A stretch of 64,000 nucleotides of DNA from JAFEBO01 sp044221315 (GTDB taxonomy: Bacteria; Planctomycetota; Phycisphaerae; Phycisphaerales; UBA1924). A model generated the notes under the pieces. It was not told the DNA's origin and made no database searches. It saw only the letters and a list, made by a program, of their open reading frames with translations. The position numbers and the translations under genes were made by a program. How positions within the stretch are numbered: position 1 is the first letter of the stretch; each line of letters begins with the position of its first letter. This document shows, in pieces, positions 41,319-50,216 of the stretch. Location: NCBI GenBank assembly GCA_044221315.1, contig JBGAPK010000001.1, forward strand, positions 124,001-188,000, written 5' to 3'.

Positions 41319-42509
41319 ATGACCTTCCAGAAAAGACTCTTCGGCGTCATGCTCGCCCTGCTCGGGCTCGCGGCTGTCGCGGGGGTGGCGATGATCTTCG
41401 TTCCGGCGCGTGACACGCTCTGGCGGATCGCCACGACGCTGGTCACCGCCGGAATCGCGATCGGCATCGCCATCCCGATCTCCTGGCGCCTCGATCGTGA
41501 GCAATCGCGAAAGGGAGCGCTCGCGGCATTGGCGGCGCTCATCCCCGCGTTTCTGCTCTTCTTTGTGGCCATCTGGATCGGTTTGGTCGCGGGCTACCGG
41601 CGCGAGTGGGAGTTTGCCGCGACCGCTTTCCATTACACCTTCTGTGCCGCGGTCGCGTTGGTCGGCTCCGCGATCGCCAGACGCACCGCCTGCCCGCTGC
41701 TCCGCAGCGTGCTGGGGCTCGGCATGATTCTGTCGTTCGGCTCGGGAGTGCTCGGGACCTGGGTCGAGCCGCTGGGCTTCGGGACGTACACAACCCAGGC
41801 TCAATTCTGGGGAACATCATGGCTCATTTTCTGGAATGCGTGCGTCGCCGGTGCATGCATCTACGGGTTCCCTCGGCATCGTGCGATTTGGCGCTGGCTG
41901 GGCGTCGCGGCATCGGTGCTCGCCATTGGCATGGGGCTCTGGGGCATCTGGAACGAACTTCACGATCCGCCCACCTGGTTCATCCAGGCAATGCTCGTCG
42001 CGGGAACGGTCGGCCTGTGCAACATCCTCAACACCCTGAACCTCTCGGGCATGCAGCGCTTCGTTGCCCTTGGCACAATGGGAATGGTGCTCATCTCCTT
42101 TGCCCTGGCCTCCCACATCAATCTCACGACCGCGGGATTCCGAACCGGCAACATTGAAGAAGATTTCGCCGGTCGGCTCCTGGCGGCGTCGAGCATCATC
42201 TCCGTCTGCGGCCTGCTCGCCGTCACAATCTTCCTCGCCGCCAATCGCAGGGCCCTCGCCACCCACACCGGCACCATCAAGGAAATTCGCACCGTCCGCC
42301 TCACATGCCCGCGCTGTGCCTCAAAGGTCGAGGCCGGCGTCGGCACTTCCCGTTGCCAGGGGTGCGGCCTCCTCTTCCTCATCCAGCTCGCCGAGCCCCG
42401 CTGCGTCAAATGTGAATACAACCTGCTCGATCTCAAGGGCGACCGCTGCCCCGAATGCGGCACGCCGGTTTCCCAAAGCACTCCTCCCTCAATGCCGTTG
42501 TCGGGCTGA
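41319..42509 (+). CDS. Multi-pass membrane protein with C-terminal zinc ribbons
   Basis: A 396-aa protein with about ten hydrophobic segments (residues 5-320). The cytoplasmic tail holds two zinc ribbons: CPRC with CQGCG, and CVKC with CPECG. The second ribbon followed by NLLDLKGDRCPECG is a pattern often seen in Phycisphaerae membrane proteins. The function is unknown; redox or nucleic-acid contacts are both possible for the ribbons. It follows the DUF4406 gene by 25 bases. Confidence 0.8.
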   Translation: MTFQKRLFGVMLALLGLAAVAGVAMIFVPARDTLWRIATTLVTAGIAIGIAIPISWRLDREQSRKGALAALAALIPAFLLFFVAIWIGLVAGYRREWEFAATAFHYTFCAAVALVGSAIARRTACPLLRSVLGLGMILSFGSGVLGTWVEPLGFGTYTTQAQFWGTSWLIFWNACVAGACIYGFPRHRAIWRWLGVAASVLAIGMGLWGIWNELHDPPTWFIQAMLVAGTVGLCNILNTLNLSGMQRFVALGTMGMVLISFALASHINLTTAGFRTGNIEEDFAGRLLAASSIISVCGLLAVTIFLAANRRALATHTGTIKEIRTVRLTCPRCASKVEAGVGTSRCQGCGLLFLIQLAEPRCVKCEYNLLDLKGDRCPECGTPVSQSTPPSMPLSG

Positions 42510-42541
42510 AACATTGTGAACACAATCCCGAGAGACGTGCT

Positions 42542-43438
42542 GTGACCGGCGCGCGAACAACGAATCACCACCGAGCGCTAAAGCGGCTTCTCGTTACGCT
42601 CTCCGTGATCGGGCTGGCCGGCCTGATTTGGATGTGGAAGATCGCCTGGCGTTCACCCGCCTCCTTCTCGCCGAAATCGACCACTCGACTGGCGACGCCG
42701 ATCATGAGCGCCAAGGAGTACGACCGCCTCATCTCCTCGCACCCTCGGCCCTTCATCTACGAGTTGTCATCATCTCCGGGAGCAATCCTGGTCTTCGGGG
42801 CCGAGCATTCGAAGAACCCGGCTCATCCCCAATTCAACACACTCCGCCGGAACTTTGCACGCTTTGCGCCGACGTGCATTCTGGTCGAAGGACGGCCGGG
42901 TTCGCCGATCGCGGGGTTGAGTGACCCGGTGGGCCTGCTCGGCGAGGGAGGTCTCGCGATCTCGCTCGCCCGCGCGGCGGGCATTCAGGCGTGGTCATGG
43001 GAGCCCACTCGCGACGAAGAGGTCCGCGCGATGCTCGGCGCGTTTCCGAAGGACCGTGTCGCACTCTTCTACGTGCTTCGGCCGTACGTCAGCGCGCTGC
43101 GGCACGGGAAGCCCAAAGACCCCGACACGGCGCTGGAGGAAATCCGCGCCAAGCGCACGAAATGGCCGGGGCTCGAAGGTTCCTTCTCGGCGGTCGCCGA
43201 AATCGACGAAATGTGGCGCCGCGATTTCGCCGGCCTGCCCGATTGGCGCGACACCAGCGACGAGTTTGGTTGGCCCGGCTACCTGTCCGAGATCGCATTG
43301 TACAACCGTGACCTGCGAACGGAATGCATGGCCCGCTGCGCCATCGAATTGTCGAGAGTGGGCCATCGTGTCCTGGTACTCTGCGGTTCAAGCCACGCGG
43401 TGCGTGCCGAACCAGCCCTGCGGGCGAGCGCCCGTTGA
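42542..43438 (+). CDS. Membrane-anchored TraB/TIKI-like protein (tentative)
   Basis: A 298-aa protein starting at GTG 42542, with one N-terminal span (LLVTLSVIGLAGLIWMW). The exported part contains FGAEHSKNPAHPQF, then CILVEGRPG, and ends with VLVLCGSSHAVRAEPAL. The GxEH, E-x-R and GxxH spacing resembles the TIKI/TraB/erythromycin-esterase-like metal hydrolase fold, but I am not certain. Its 3' end overlaps the convergent propeller gene by 51 bases. Confidence 0.6.
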   Translation: MTGARTTNHHRALKRLLVTLSVIGLAGLIWMWKIAWRSPASFSPKSTTRLATPIMSAKEYDRLISSHPRPFIYELSSSPGAILVFGAEHSKNPAHPQFNTLRRNFARFAPTCILVEGRPGSPIAGLSDPVGLLGEGGLAISLARAAGIQAWSWEPTRDEEVRAMLGAFPKDRVALFYVLRPYVSALRHGKPKDPDTALEEIRAKRTKWPGLEGSFSAVAEIDEMWRRDFAGLPDWRDTSDEFGWPGYLSEIALYNRDLRTECMARCAIELSRVGHRVLVLCGSSHAVRAEPALRASAR

Positions 43439-44386
43439 CAATCCTTCGCCACGACGTCGGCGCATCGAAGAGGTCAAGCCCGCCGCTCCGAACAACACAA
43501 CCACTCCCTGCCCGGGAATGATCGCAAAGTTGTGCGTTCCATCCAACCCGCCCGAGCCCGGCAGGATAAATGCGCTTCCGACACCGGTCGTCAGATTGTA
43601 CTTGATGGCACGGTCGTTGTTGAAGCTCCCCACGAGCAGATCGCCGGATGGGAGAAAGATCATTCCGATCGGAATATTCAATCCCGCTCCCTGCGCCGCG
43701 ATGCCCAGGTACGCGCCCGTCTGCGGATTGAACTTCAGAACGCGGTTCGTAACCGATTGCGCCACAAGCAGATTCCCCGCCTTGTCCTCCAGCACGCCGA
43801 CACAGTTGCTGTCCGTCGGACCGTGGCTGAACGAGCGCAGAAAATTGCCCGACTGATCGAATGCGTAGACCGCGTTGGAGAGCGCACCGCCGACGTAGCA
43901 CGTTCCATCCTTCCCAAACGTCAGCCCCACCGGACCGTTCAGCCCGTGCCCGCTCGCGAACACGTCCATGAATTCGCCCGTGCGGCCGTTGTACCGATTC
44001 ACGCTTCCCGTCGTACCCGAGCAGACATACAGGTTCCCGTCCGGCCCGAACGAGATCGCGCGGCAGGCCGCCAATCCACCGCCGCCAGTGACAAACTCGC
44101 CCATGTACGCTCGGGTCATGCCGTTGTACCGGAGAACCTTGCCAGTATCCCCGAGGCCCACGTACAGGTTTCCATCGGCGCCCACCGCAATCCCGTTCGG
44201 ATTCGCCAGCGGCCCGCCGGCGGCAAACGTCCCAAGAAAGGCCCCGGTCTGCACGTTGTACCGCAGCACGCTGTTGCTGAATCGCGAGGAGACCAGCAGC
44301 TCATCCGCGCGGCAATTGGACGGGGCGCCGGCAAGCAGAATGACCAACGCGCCGAGCATGGCGGACAGAAAAAAGCGGGTTGGCAC
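43388..44386 (-). CDS. Exported NHL/SMP-type beta-propeller protein
   Basis: A 332-aa protein. GTG 44386 follows GGAGG at seven bases and begins a signal peptide (FFLSAMLGALVILLAGAPSNC). Seven similar blades are visible: NPNGIAVGADGNLYVG, ACRAISFGPDGNLYVC, GPVGLTFGKDGTCYVG, NCVGVLEDKAGNLLVA and IPIGMIFLPSGDLLVG among them, each followed by an RYN/KFN turn. The C-terminus has a hydrophobic segment (VVVLFGAAGLTSS) and an Arg-rich end, reminiscent of PEP-CTERM-like sorting tails. The role is unknown. Confidence 0.8.
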   Translation of the reverse strand: MPTRFFLSAMLGALVILLAGAPSNCRADELLVSSRFSNSVLRYNVQTGAFLGTFAAGGPLANPNGIAVGADGNLYVGLGDTGKVLRYNGMTRAYMGEFVTGGGGLAACRAISFGPDGNLYVCSGTTGSVNRYNGRTGEFMDVFASGHGLNGPVGLTFGKDGTCYVGGALSNAVYAFDQSGNFLRSFSHGPTDSNCVGVLEDKAGNLLVAQSVTNRVLKFNPQTGAYLGIAAQGAGLNIPIGMIFLPSGDLLVGSFNNDRAIKYNLTTGVGSAFILPGSGGLDGTHNFAIIPGQGVVVLFGAAGLTSSMRRRRGEGLSTGARPQGWFGTHRVA

Positions 44387-44552
44387 GATCGAGCCTCCAA
44401 GGCCCCACAAATCGGGACGGGCACAGAACGCACCCGCCGACGAATAATCGTACTGTGTGTTTCCATTTCCGCAACTCGCTCGGGGCAATTCCGTTCACAA
44501 CAGGCGTTTCTCGAGCGCTCAACTCCCATCGTCACCCACTCGAGTTCACGGA

Positions 44553-46172
44553 ATGAACGCTCTCATGATCAGAAGAATCGCGTTTTTGCACTGCCTTGCT
44601 CTCGTGGCCGGTCTCGCGGCCGGCGCGACGAGTTTTCGCGTCAGGCTCGGCGAGCAAACACCGGCGCCCGCGTCGGGACGAGTCGTGCTCTTTCTGATCG
44701 CCGAAAGCGCCGATCAGCCGGCCGATCGGCGCCCGATCGAGGGGCCGTTCTGGGAATCCGAACAGCCGGTCTTCGGGCTCGATGTCACCGGGCTCAAGCC
44801 CGGCGAATCGATCACGATCGACGACCGTGCCGACTCGTACCCGGCGAAAGTCGCCGACCTCAAGCCCGGTCCCTACCGCGCGCAGGCCTGCCTCATCGCG
44901 CACCGCGCCGACAGCGACTGGAAACGTGTGAACGGCAATCTCTATTCTGAAGTGGTCCGCTTCTCGGCCGGAGGTTCCGAGGGCAACCCGGTCGAATTCG
45001 TGTTGACGAACCAAACGAAAGAGCCGTCTCGCGAGCCGGCTCCGGGAGTCGAATGGATCGAAACTCCGTCCAAGCTGCTGTCAGACTTTCGCAAGGCCGA
45101 CGTCCAACTCCGCGCCGGCGTCGTTCTGCCGCTGGACTACGACCCATCGCGCAAATATCCGGCAATCTATTTCGTTCCCGGCTTCGGAGGCGACGACCGC
45201 GATGCGCCCCAGTTCGCACGCGAGCGCGCGGCGTCCAAGGGTGCCGCGCGGGAACTTGCAAGGTCCACTTTTCTCTTTGTCCTCAACCCCGAAGGACCCT
45301 ACGGCCACAACCTCTTTGTCAACTCCGCCAACAACGGCCCCTGCGCCAAGTCGCTCACGACCGAACTCATCCCCGCGCTCGAGAAGAAATACCCGCTTAT
45401 CACCAAGCCGGAAGCCCGCTTCCTCCGCGGCCACTCCTCCGGCGGCTGGTCCACCGTCTGGCTCGCGCTCACCGAACCCGACACGTTCGGTGCTGCATGG
45501 TCCTCCTCGCCCGATCCCGTCGATTTCCGCAAGCTCCAGGTCGTCAACATCTACGACGAAGAAAACTTCTACACCGCTCCGTCCAAAGCCGAGTCGGGGG
45601 CGCTTACCTGCGTCGATCGGCCAAGTTTCCGCGAACTAGACCGCCGCACGGGAAAGACCCGCAACGTGATGACCATCCGGCGCGAGTCGATGCAGGAAGA
45701 CGTCCTCGGCCCCGACAACACCTCCGGCCAGCAGTGGGATTCGTGGTTCGCCGTCTTCGGGCCACGCAATACCGCAGGCCATCCCGCCGCACTCTTCGAT
45801 CCAAAGACCGGGGTCATCGACCACGCCGTCGCCGAGCAGTTCCGCGCGTTCGACATCGGATCCATGCTCCGCGCTGATCCCGAGCGCTACCTGCCCCTGA
45901 TGCGCTCCAATGTCCGCATCCTGGTCGGTGATGCCGACAGTTTCTTCCTCAATGAGGCGGTCGCGCTCCTCAAAGCCGACGTCGAGCGACTTACCCAAGC
46001 CCCTCCAGAATTTCCAGTCGGCGCCGCGCCTCAGCAGCCTCCGGCCCCGCCCGACGGTTACATCAAGATCCTCCACGGTTACGACCATGGCACCATCTTC
46101 GGCTCGCCCGAGGTCCGTGCCCTCGATCAGGAAATGCTCGATGAACTCGGCAAAGCGGGCAACCGGAAGTAG
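44553..46172 (+). CDS. Exported esterase (alpha/beta-hydrolase, enterochelin-esterase-like)
   Basis: A 539-aa protein with a signal peptide (FLHCLALVAGLAAGATS). The N-terminal 150 residues form a beta-sandwich (GRVVLFLIAESADQP), as in Fes-type esterases. The C-terminal domain has the nucleophile RGHSSGGW, VGDADSF for the acid and HGYDHGTIF for the His. The substrate is unknown. It is divergent from the NHL propeller gene across 166 bases that must hold both promoters. Confidence 0.82.
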   Translation: MNALMIRRIAFLHCLALVAGLAAGATSFRVRLGEQTPAPASGRVVLFLIAESADQPADRRPIEGPFWESEQPVFGLDVTGLKPGESITIDDRADSYPAKVADLKPGPYRAQACLIAHRADSDWKRVNGNLYSEVVRFSAGGSEGNPVEFVLTNQTKEPSREPAPGVEWIETPSKLLSDFRKADVQLRAGVVLPLDYDPSRKYPAIYFVPGFGGDDRDAPQFARERAASKGAARELARSTFLFVLNPEGPYGHNLFVNSANNGPCAKSLTTELIPALEKKYPLITKPEARFLRGHSSGGWSTVWLALTEPDTFGAAWSSSPDPVDFRKLQVVNIYDEENFYTAPSKAESGALTCVDRPSFRELDRRTGKTRNVMTIRRESMQEDVLGPDNTSGQQWDSWFAVFGPRNTAGHPAALFDPKTGVIDHAVAEQFRAFDIGSMLRADPERYLPLMRSNVRILVGDADSFFLNEAVALLKADVERLTQAPPEFPVGAAPQQPPAPPDGYIKILHGYDHGTIFGSPEVRALDQEMLDELGKAGNRK

Positions 46173-46230
46173 TCCGACCGGCGGCGGCCCCGCCCCTTTC
46201 ATTTCCGGCGCCATCTTGTATCCTGAAGTC

Positions 46231-46731
46231 ATGATCCCGCCCCCCCGCAAGTACCTGCTCCGCTTCCTCTTCATCCGCATCGGCAAGGGAGACGCCGAGC
46301 AGGTGCGGGAGACGCTCGACTGGGGCGCCGATCCAAACTGGACGTCGCCCAAGGGACGCCCAGCTCTGGTCCGCGCCGTCCGCGGCATCTGCATCAACGC
46401 AGAGGTTGTGCGTGTCCTTCTTCAGGCCGGAGCCGATCCATCGGCGCGAGATCAACTCGGCGAAACCGCGCTCGAGCGCGTGCAGAAGCGCCTCGCCCGC
46501 TACGAGGGTCGCCCGCGCAAGGTGCCGCGCCGCTCCCCCTCCCTGACCCCCGGCGGCGAACTCCGACTCCGGAAAGAAGAATGGAATTTCGTGGACGAGA
46601 TGGAAGCCAAGCACCCGGGCTTCGAGGATGAGTACATCGAACTCCGACGCAAGGCGGCGGAAAGCGTCTGCGACCCGCGCACACAGCTGGAGCGGGCGGA
46701 ACAACTCCTGACCGCCACGCTTCCGAAATAG
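46231..46731 (+). CDS. Short ankyrin-repeat protein
   Basis: A 166-aa soluble protein. Two ankyrin units are visible: GDAEQVRETLDWGADPNW and ALVRAVRGICINAEVVRVLLQAGADPSARDQLGETALE (GADPSARDQLGETALE). A charged C-terminal helix region follows. Ankyrin units mediate protein contacts; the partner is unknown. The start is ATG 46231, 58 bases after the esterase gene. Confidence 0.75.
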   Translation: MIPPPRKYLLRFLFIRIGKGDAEQVRETLDWGADPNWTSPKGRPALVRAVRGICINAEVVRVLLQAGADPSARDQLGETALERVQKRLARYEGRPRKVPRRSPSLTPGGELRLRKEEWNFVDEMEAKHPGFEDEYIELRRKAAESVCDPRTQLERAEQLLTATLPK

Positions 46732-46738
46732 TCCATCG

Positions 46739-47341
46739 ATGTCCTCTCTTCATTCCACCCGCCTTCGGGCCCGCGAGATCACCCGCGCCGCACGCGCCGA
46801 CCCACGCACGCTCGTGCCTCAAATCCGGTCGTATTGCTCTCGCGGCCAGGAACAGCTGGCATTCGAGATCTGCCGCGCCTCGCCCGCCGCCGTGCTCTCG
46901 ATGACCACGCGCGAGATCGAGTCGCTCTTGCCCAGTCTTCATGACTGGAACTCGACCGATTGCTTCGGCTGCTTTGTCGCCGGCGTTGCCTGGCGTGAGG
47001 GCACTCTCAAGAACAGCACCATCTCCCGATGGGCGCGTTCACGGAATCTCTGGATCCGGCGTGCTGCCCTTGTCAGCACTGTACCTTTGAATCTGGCGGC
47101 ACGAGGCGCCACGGCCCCGGCGGGAGAACCAAGGAAGCCGATCGCGATCTGCACGCTCCTCGTGGACGACCGCGAAGACATGGTCGTCAAGGGCCTCTCG
47201 TGGGCCCTGCGCGTTCTTGCCCGCAAAGACGCCACTGCCGTCCGCTCCTTCATCGCCGCGCACGAGCGCCGCCTCGCTCCCCGCGTGCTACGAGAAGTCC
47301 GCAACAAGCTCTCGACCGGGCTGAAGAACCCGAAGCGGTGA
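46739..47341 (+). CDS. AlkD-like DNA alkylation repair (HEAT-repeat) protein
   Basis: A 200-aa helical protein. WNSTDCFGCFVAGVAW, then WARSRNLWIRRAALVSTV and VDDREDMVVKGLSWALRVL, with a final RSFIAAHERRLAPRVLRE, follow the PF08713 DNA-alkylation-repair layout. This family removes bulky or cationic alkylated bases without base flipping. It starts 7 bases after the ankyrin gene stop and may be cotranscribed. Confidence 0.85.
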   Translation: MSSLHSTRLRAREITRAARADPRTLVPQIRSYCSRGQEQLAFEICRASPAAVLSMTTREIESLLPSLHDWNSTDCFGCFVAGVAWREGTLKNSTISRWARSRNLWIRRAALVSTVPLNLAARGATAPAGEPRKPIAICTLLVDDREDMVVKGLSWALRVLARKDATAVRSFIAAHERRLAPRVLREVRNKLSTGLKNPKR

Positions 47342-47368
47342 AGCTGGTTCTCCCGGCGGCCGAGCCGC

Positions 47369-47737
47369 TCAACTCTCCGCCGAAATCACGACCTTGTTTC
47401 CGTCCTGATCCTTCAGGATCGCGTACGTCCCCCACTGCTCCTTTTTCGGAGGCGTCTCAAACTCCACGCCCTTGGCCTTCAACTCTTCATACGTTTTTTC
47501 GATGTTGTCGCAGTTGAACGACATGTTCATGAACGAGCCAATCCGTTTCTCTTCGCCTTCGGCCGTATAGAGCACGATCCGCGTCTCGCCCTTGGGAAGC
47601 CGCAATTCGATCCAGCGCTGCCCCTTGCCCATCGGCTGATCGGTCGCGATCGCGAACCCGAGTTTCTGGGTGTAGAACTCCAGCGCCGCATCCTGATCAC
47701 GCACCGGGATGCTGGCGAATTTCAAGTACCGGATCAT
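47369..47737 (-). CDS. VOC (glyoxalase) family protein
   Basis: A 122-aa protein. FASIPVRDQDAALEFYTQKLGF is the usual VOC opening (VRDQDAALEFY), and YAILKDQDGNKVVIS the closing motif. The start ATG 47737 gives the standard length. Substrate not known. It is convergent with the AlkD-like gene and diverges from a small winged-helix regulator at 47882. Confidence 0.9.
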   Translation of the reverse strand: MIRYLKFASIPVRDQDAALEFYTQKLGFAIATDQPMGKGQRWIELRLPKGETRIVLYTAEGEEKRIGSFMNMSFNCDNIEKTYEELKAKGVEFETPPKKEQWGTYAILKDQDGNKVVISAES

Positions 47738-47881
47738 CGTGTGCTCCTTAGGTCCGCACGCCGCACGCGCACCGACTATGGGAACATACACGCGGCTCGC
47801 GTCTTCGCAAAGCCGTTCCGCACTCACTCCCCCCAGTTCACGCCGTCTGCTGCTATAGCGATAAATGGTATAGTGTGGGCG

Positions 47882-48202
47882 ATGACCACCTTCACCCTGG
47901 ACCCCTACATCATCGACAGCCTCATGCCCGACCTCGTCGGTCACGACCACCGCCCCGCGGCTTTCATCGTCTATCTCGCCTTGTGCCGTCGCGCCGACGG
48001 ACAGCCGTCCGACCCGCCATCGGTCCGCATCAGCCACCAGTCCCTCGCCTTGGCTAGCGGCCTCTCCCGCAGCGCCGTCCAGAGCGCCCTCTCCGTCCTC
48101 CAGCGCCGCGCTTTGGTCACATCCAAGCGGGCGACCCCGACCGCTGTCCCCCAGCATTTCATCCACCGCCCCTGGGCCCGCCGTTCCCAACGCCGAAGCT
48201 GA
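47882..48202 (+). CDS. Small winged-helix DNA-binding protein
   Basis: A 106-aa protein. RISHQSLALASGLSRSAVQSALSVLQRRALV is a helix-turn-helix with recognition helix SRSAVQSALSVL, like GntR or replication-type winged helices. ATG 47882 lies about 10 bases after a TATAGT box, so the transcript may be leaderless. It diverges from the VOC gene at 47737, a possible target. Confidence 0.75.
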   Translation: MTTFTLDPYIIDSLMPDLVGHDHRPAAFIVYLALCRRADGQPSDPPSVRISHQSLALASGLSRSAVQSALSVLQRRALVTSKRATPTAVPQHFIHRPWARRSQRRS

Positions 48203-48250
48203 CTCGCACTCCCCTTCTCTCGCTCTGCGCCTCCGCGAGAGACCCGGTTC

Positions 48251-49063
48251 TTACCGGTCCTCCCACTTGTACACCCGCCACAGAATCCTCTTCTCAAAGC
48301 CGGCCCGCTCCAGATTCCGCAGCGAAATCGGCACTGTCGTGTTCGTCTCAACCGTGCACCAGTTCGCGCCAACTTGGGCAACCCGCGCGATCCGAGCGGC
48401 AATCAGGGAACTCTGCACACCGCGCCCGCGGAACGCCGGATCGGTCCCCGCCGCGCCGAGATACCCCCAGCCCGGTCCCTCAGGATCCATCGCCAACAAC
48501 CCGACGCCGACCGGCTTGCCGCCGATGAACGCACCGATTGCTTCTTCCACCCCTTCTCTCACCATCTTCGTCGCCGTACGCGCTCCGTCCTCGCCGTACC
48601 ACGGCGCGATTGACCCGAAGAAATCCTCCGCCTCGTCGGCGTCCACCCGTCTCGTCAGAAACTCCGTCTCTCGCGTCGACCCGGCACGCTCCGCCCGCCG
48701 CGAAAATGCGATGTACTCCACGTAAGGCCACAGGCTCGCTCCGTTGGCACGCAGCATCGTCTCGACGCCCTCATCCCACGCCCATGGCGCCAGCCAGAAA
48801 TACGCCTTCGGACTTTCGATCCCGCGCATCGCCTCCGCCGCGGCAAGCACCTGCTCTTTTCGCAGCCGGTCTCGCTGTCTCAGCCAATACACCCGATGCA
48901 TGCTCGCCGATGGAAAATCCCCCGCAGGCTTCCCCGGCAGGGCACTCATCCAGCCACCCGGCAATTCGCGCGTCACAATCCCGGCCCTGCAGGGCGCGGT
49001 CGCACGTCGGACGCGATCGATGTGCTCCGCAATCGCCACCTGAAACGCGTCTGCTACGCCCAC
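48251..49063 (-). CDS. GNAT family N-acetyltransferase
   Basis: A 270-aa protein. The acetyl-CoA loop is GTDPAFRGRGVQSSLI and the C-terminal NLERAGFEKRILWRVYKW closes the GNAT fold. The N-terminal 120 residues form a separate domain. GTG 49063 begins two bases after the upstream stop (TAA) and has GGAGGAG ahead of it, so translation is coupled to the isoaspartyl peptidase. The acceptor is unknown. Confidence 0.85.
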   Translation of the reverse strand: MGVADAFQVAIAEHIDRVRRATAPCRAGIVTRELPGGWMSALPGKPAGDFPSASMHRVYWLRQRDRLRKEQVLAAAEAMRGIESPKAYFWLAPWAWDEGVETMLRANGASLWPYVEYIAFSRRAERAGSTRETEFLTRRVDADEAEDFFGSIAPWYGEDGARTATKMVREGVEEAIGAFIGGKPVGVGLLAMDPEGPGWGYLGAAGTDPAFRGRGVQSSLIAARIARVAQVGANWCTVETNTTVPISLRNLERAGFEKRILWRVYKWEDR

Positions 49064-50092
49064 TTACTCCTCCCAGATGCGCACTTCAAATCGCCCCTTG
49101 CTATCCGCCGCGCCGCGGTACATCCCGTTGCTGTTGTATGGCATCGCGATGTTCCCCGTTGCATCCACCAGGATCAGGCCGCCGTCCTTGGGGTTCAGCA
49201 CGCGTTCGATGTAATACCGGCTCGCGGCATCTGCGGACTCGTGCAGCAATCCAATCCGCGCGGCGATCCCACCCGCAACGTTGTGGCGGATGAACTGTTC
49301 CCCTGCCCCCGTGCAACTGATCGCAACCTCACCATTCGCGTACGTCCCGGCCCCGATCAGCGGTGCATCCCCGACGCGCCCGGGCATTTTGCCTGTCATC
49401 CCCCCGGTGCTCGTCGCCGCCGCAAGATGACCCTTCTGATCCACGCACACAACCCCCACAGTCCCGTATTTCCCGGCGCTCGGCGGGCCTTCCGCCGCCG
49501 CACTCTTCCGCTTGCGCAATTCCTCTTCCAACTGCATCTGCCGCCGCGGCGTCACGAAGTAGCTGTTCGGAACCATTTCCAATCCCTGCGCCGCGGCGAA
49601 TTGCTCCGCCCCGCCGTTGATTAGCAGCACGTGCGGCGTCTTTTCCATCACGCGGCGTGCCAGGCTGACCGGGTTCTTCACCGTTTTCACCCCCGCCACC
49701 GCGCCGGCCCGCATCCCCTTCTCCGTCGAATTCCCGTCCATTATCGCGGCATCAAGTTCCGCCCCGCCCGTCGCAGTCAGGGTCGCGCCCTTGCCCGCAT
49801 TGAACAACTCGTCGTCCTCCATCATCCGCACCAGCGCCTCGCAGACATCGAGCGACGATTCCCCCGCCTCCAGCCGCCGCCGCCCCTCCTCGAGCACCTG
49901 TTTCAGTGCCGCCCGGTACCTCGCCTCGTACTCGCCCGCCTCCGACTTCGAGATCGCCCCCGCCCCCCCATGAATTGCGATCGCCCACTTCCCGCTTGTC
50001 TGCATGGACGATTCTCCGTCTCGATCACCCACACCCGCACAGCCGCTGAGCACCGCAAACGCGCACACCATCAAACATCGAAATGATCCCAT
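49064..50092 (-). CDS. iaaA: Isoaspartyl peptidase/L-asparaginase (Ntn-hydrolase), lipoprotein form
   Basis: A 342-aa precursor. The lipoprotein signal ends VLSGC. IHGGAGAI begins the mature enzyme, LFNAGKGATLT and ELDAAIMDG follow, and the autocleavage site GKYGTVG makes Thr211 the nucleophile. TSTGGMTGKMPGRVGD is the standard substrate site. It hydrolyses beta-aspartyl peptides and asparagine. The ATG at 50092 was preferred to a GTG at 50098. The upstream space with the 8-bp array separates it from dinB. Confidence 0.92.
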   Translation of the reverse strand: MGSFRCLMVCAFAVLSGCAGVGDRDGESSMQTSGKWAIAIHGGAGAISKSEAGEYEARYRAALKQVLEEGRRRLEAGESSLDVCEALVRMMEDDELFNAGKGATLTATGGAELDAAIMDGNSTEKGMRAGAVAGVKTVKNPVSLARRVMEKTPHVLLINGGAEQFAAAQGLEMVPNSYFVTPRRQMQLEEELRKRKSAAAEGPPSAGKYGTVGVVCVDQKGHLAAATSTGGMTGKMPGRVGDAPLIGAGTYANGEVAISCTGAGEQFIRHNVAGGIAARIGLLHESADAASRYYIERVLNPKDGGLILVDATGNIAMPYNSNGMYRGAADSKGRFEVRIWEE

Positions 50093-50113
50093 CCACACAG
50101 TCTACCGCTCGCT

Positions 50114-50189
50114 CTTTGCCGCTTTGCCGTTTCGCGGCTTTGCCAATTTGCCGCCTCCTCTGCTAATCTGCTGCTCTGCCAATCTGCTG
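50114..50189 (+). repeat. Tandem 8-bp word array (CTTTGCCG and CTCTGCCA types)
   Basis: Five 8-bp units (CTTTGCCG twice, TTTCGCGG, CTTTGCCA, ATTTGCCG), a 4-base break, then four more (CTCTGCTA, ATCTGCTG, CTCTGCCA, ATCTGCTG). It fills most of the space between the divergent isoaspartyl peptidase and DinB genes, 27 bases ahead of the latter start codon. Confidence 0.8.
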
Positions 50190-50216
50190 CCTTTTTCCCC
50201 TCCCCGGATCCTCCCC

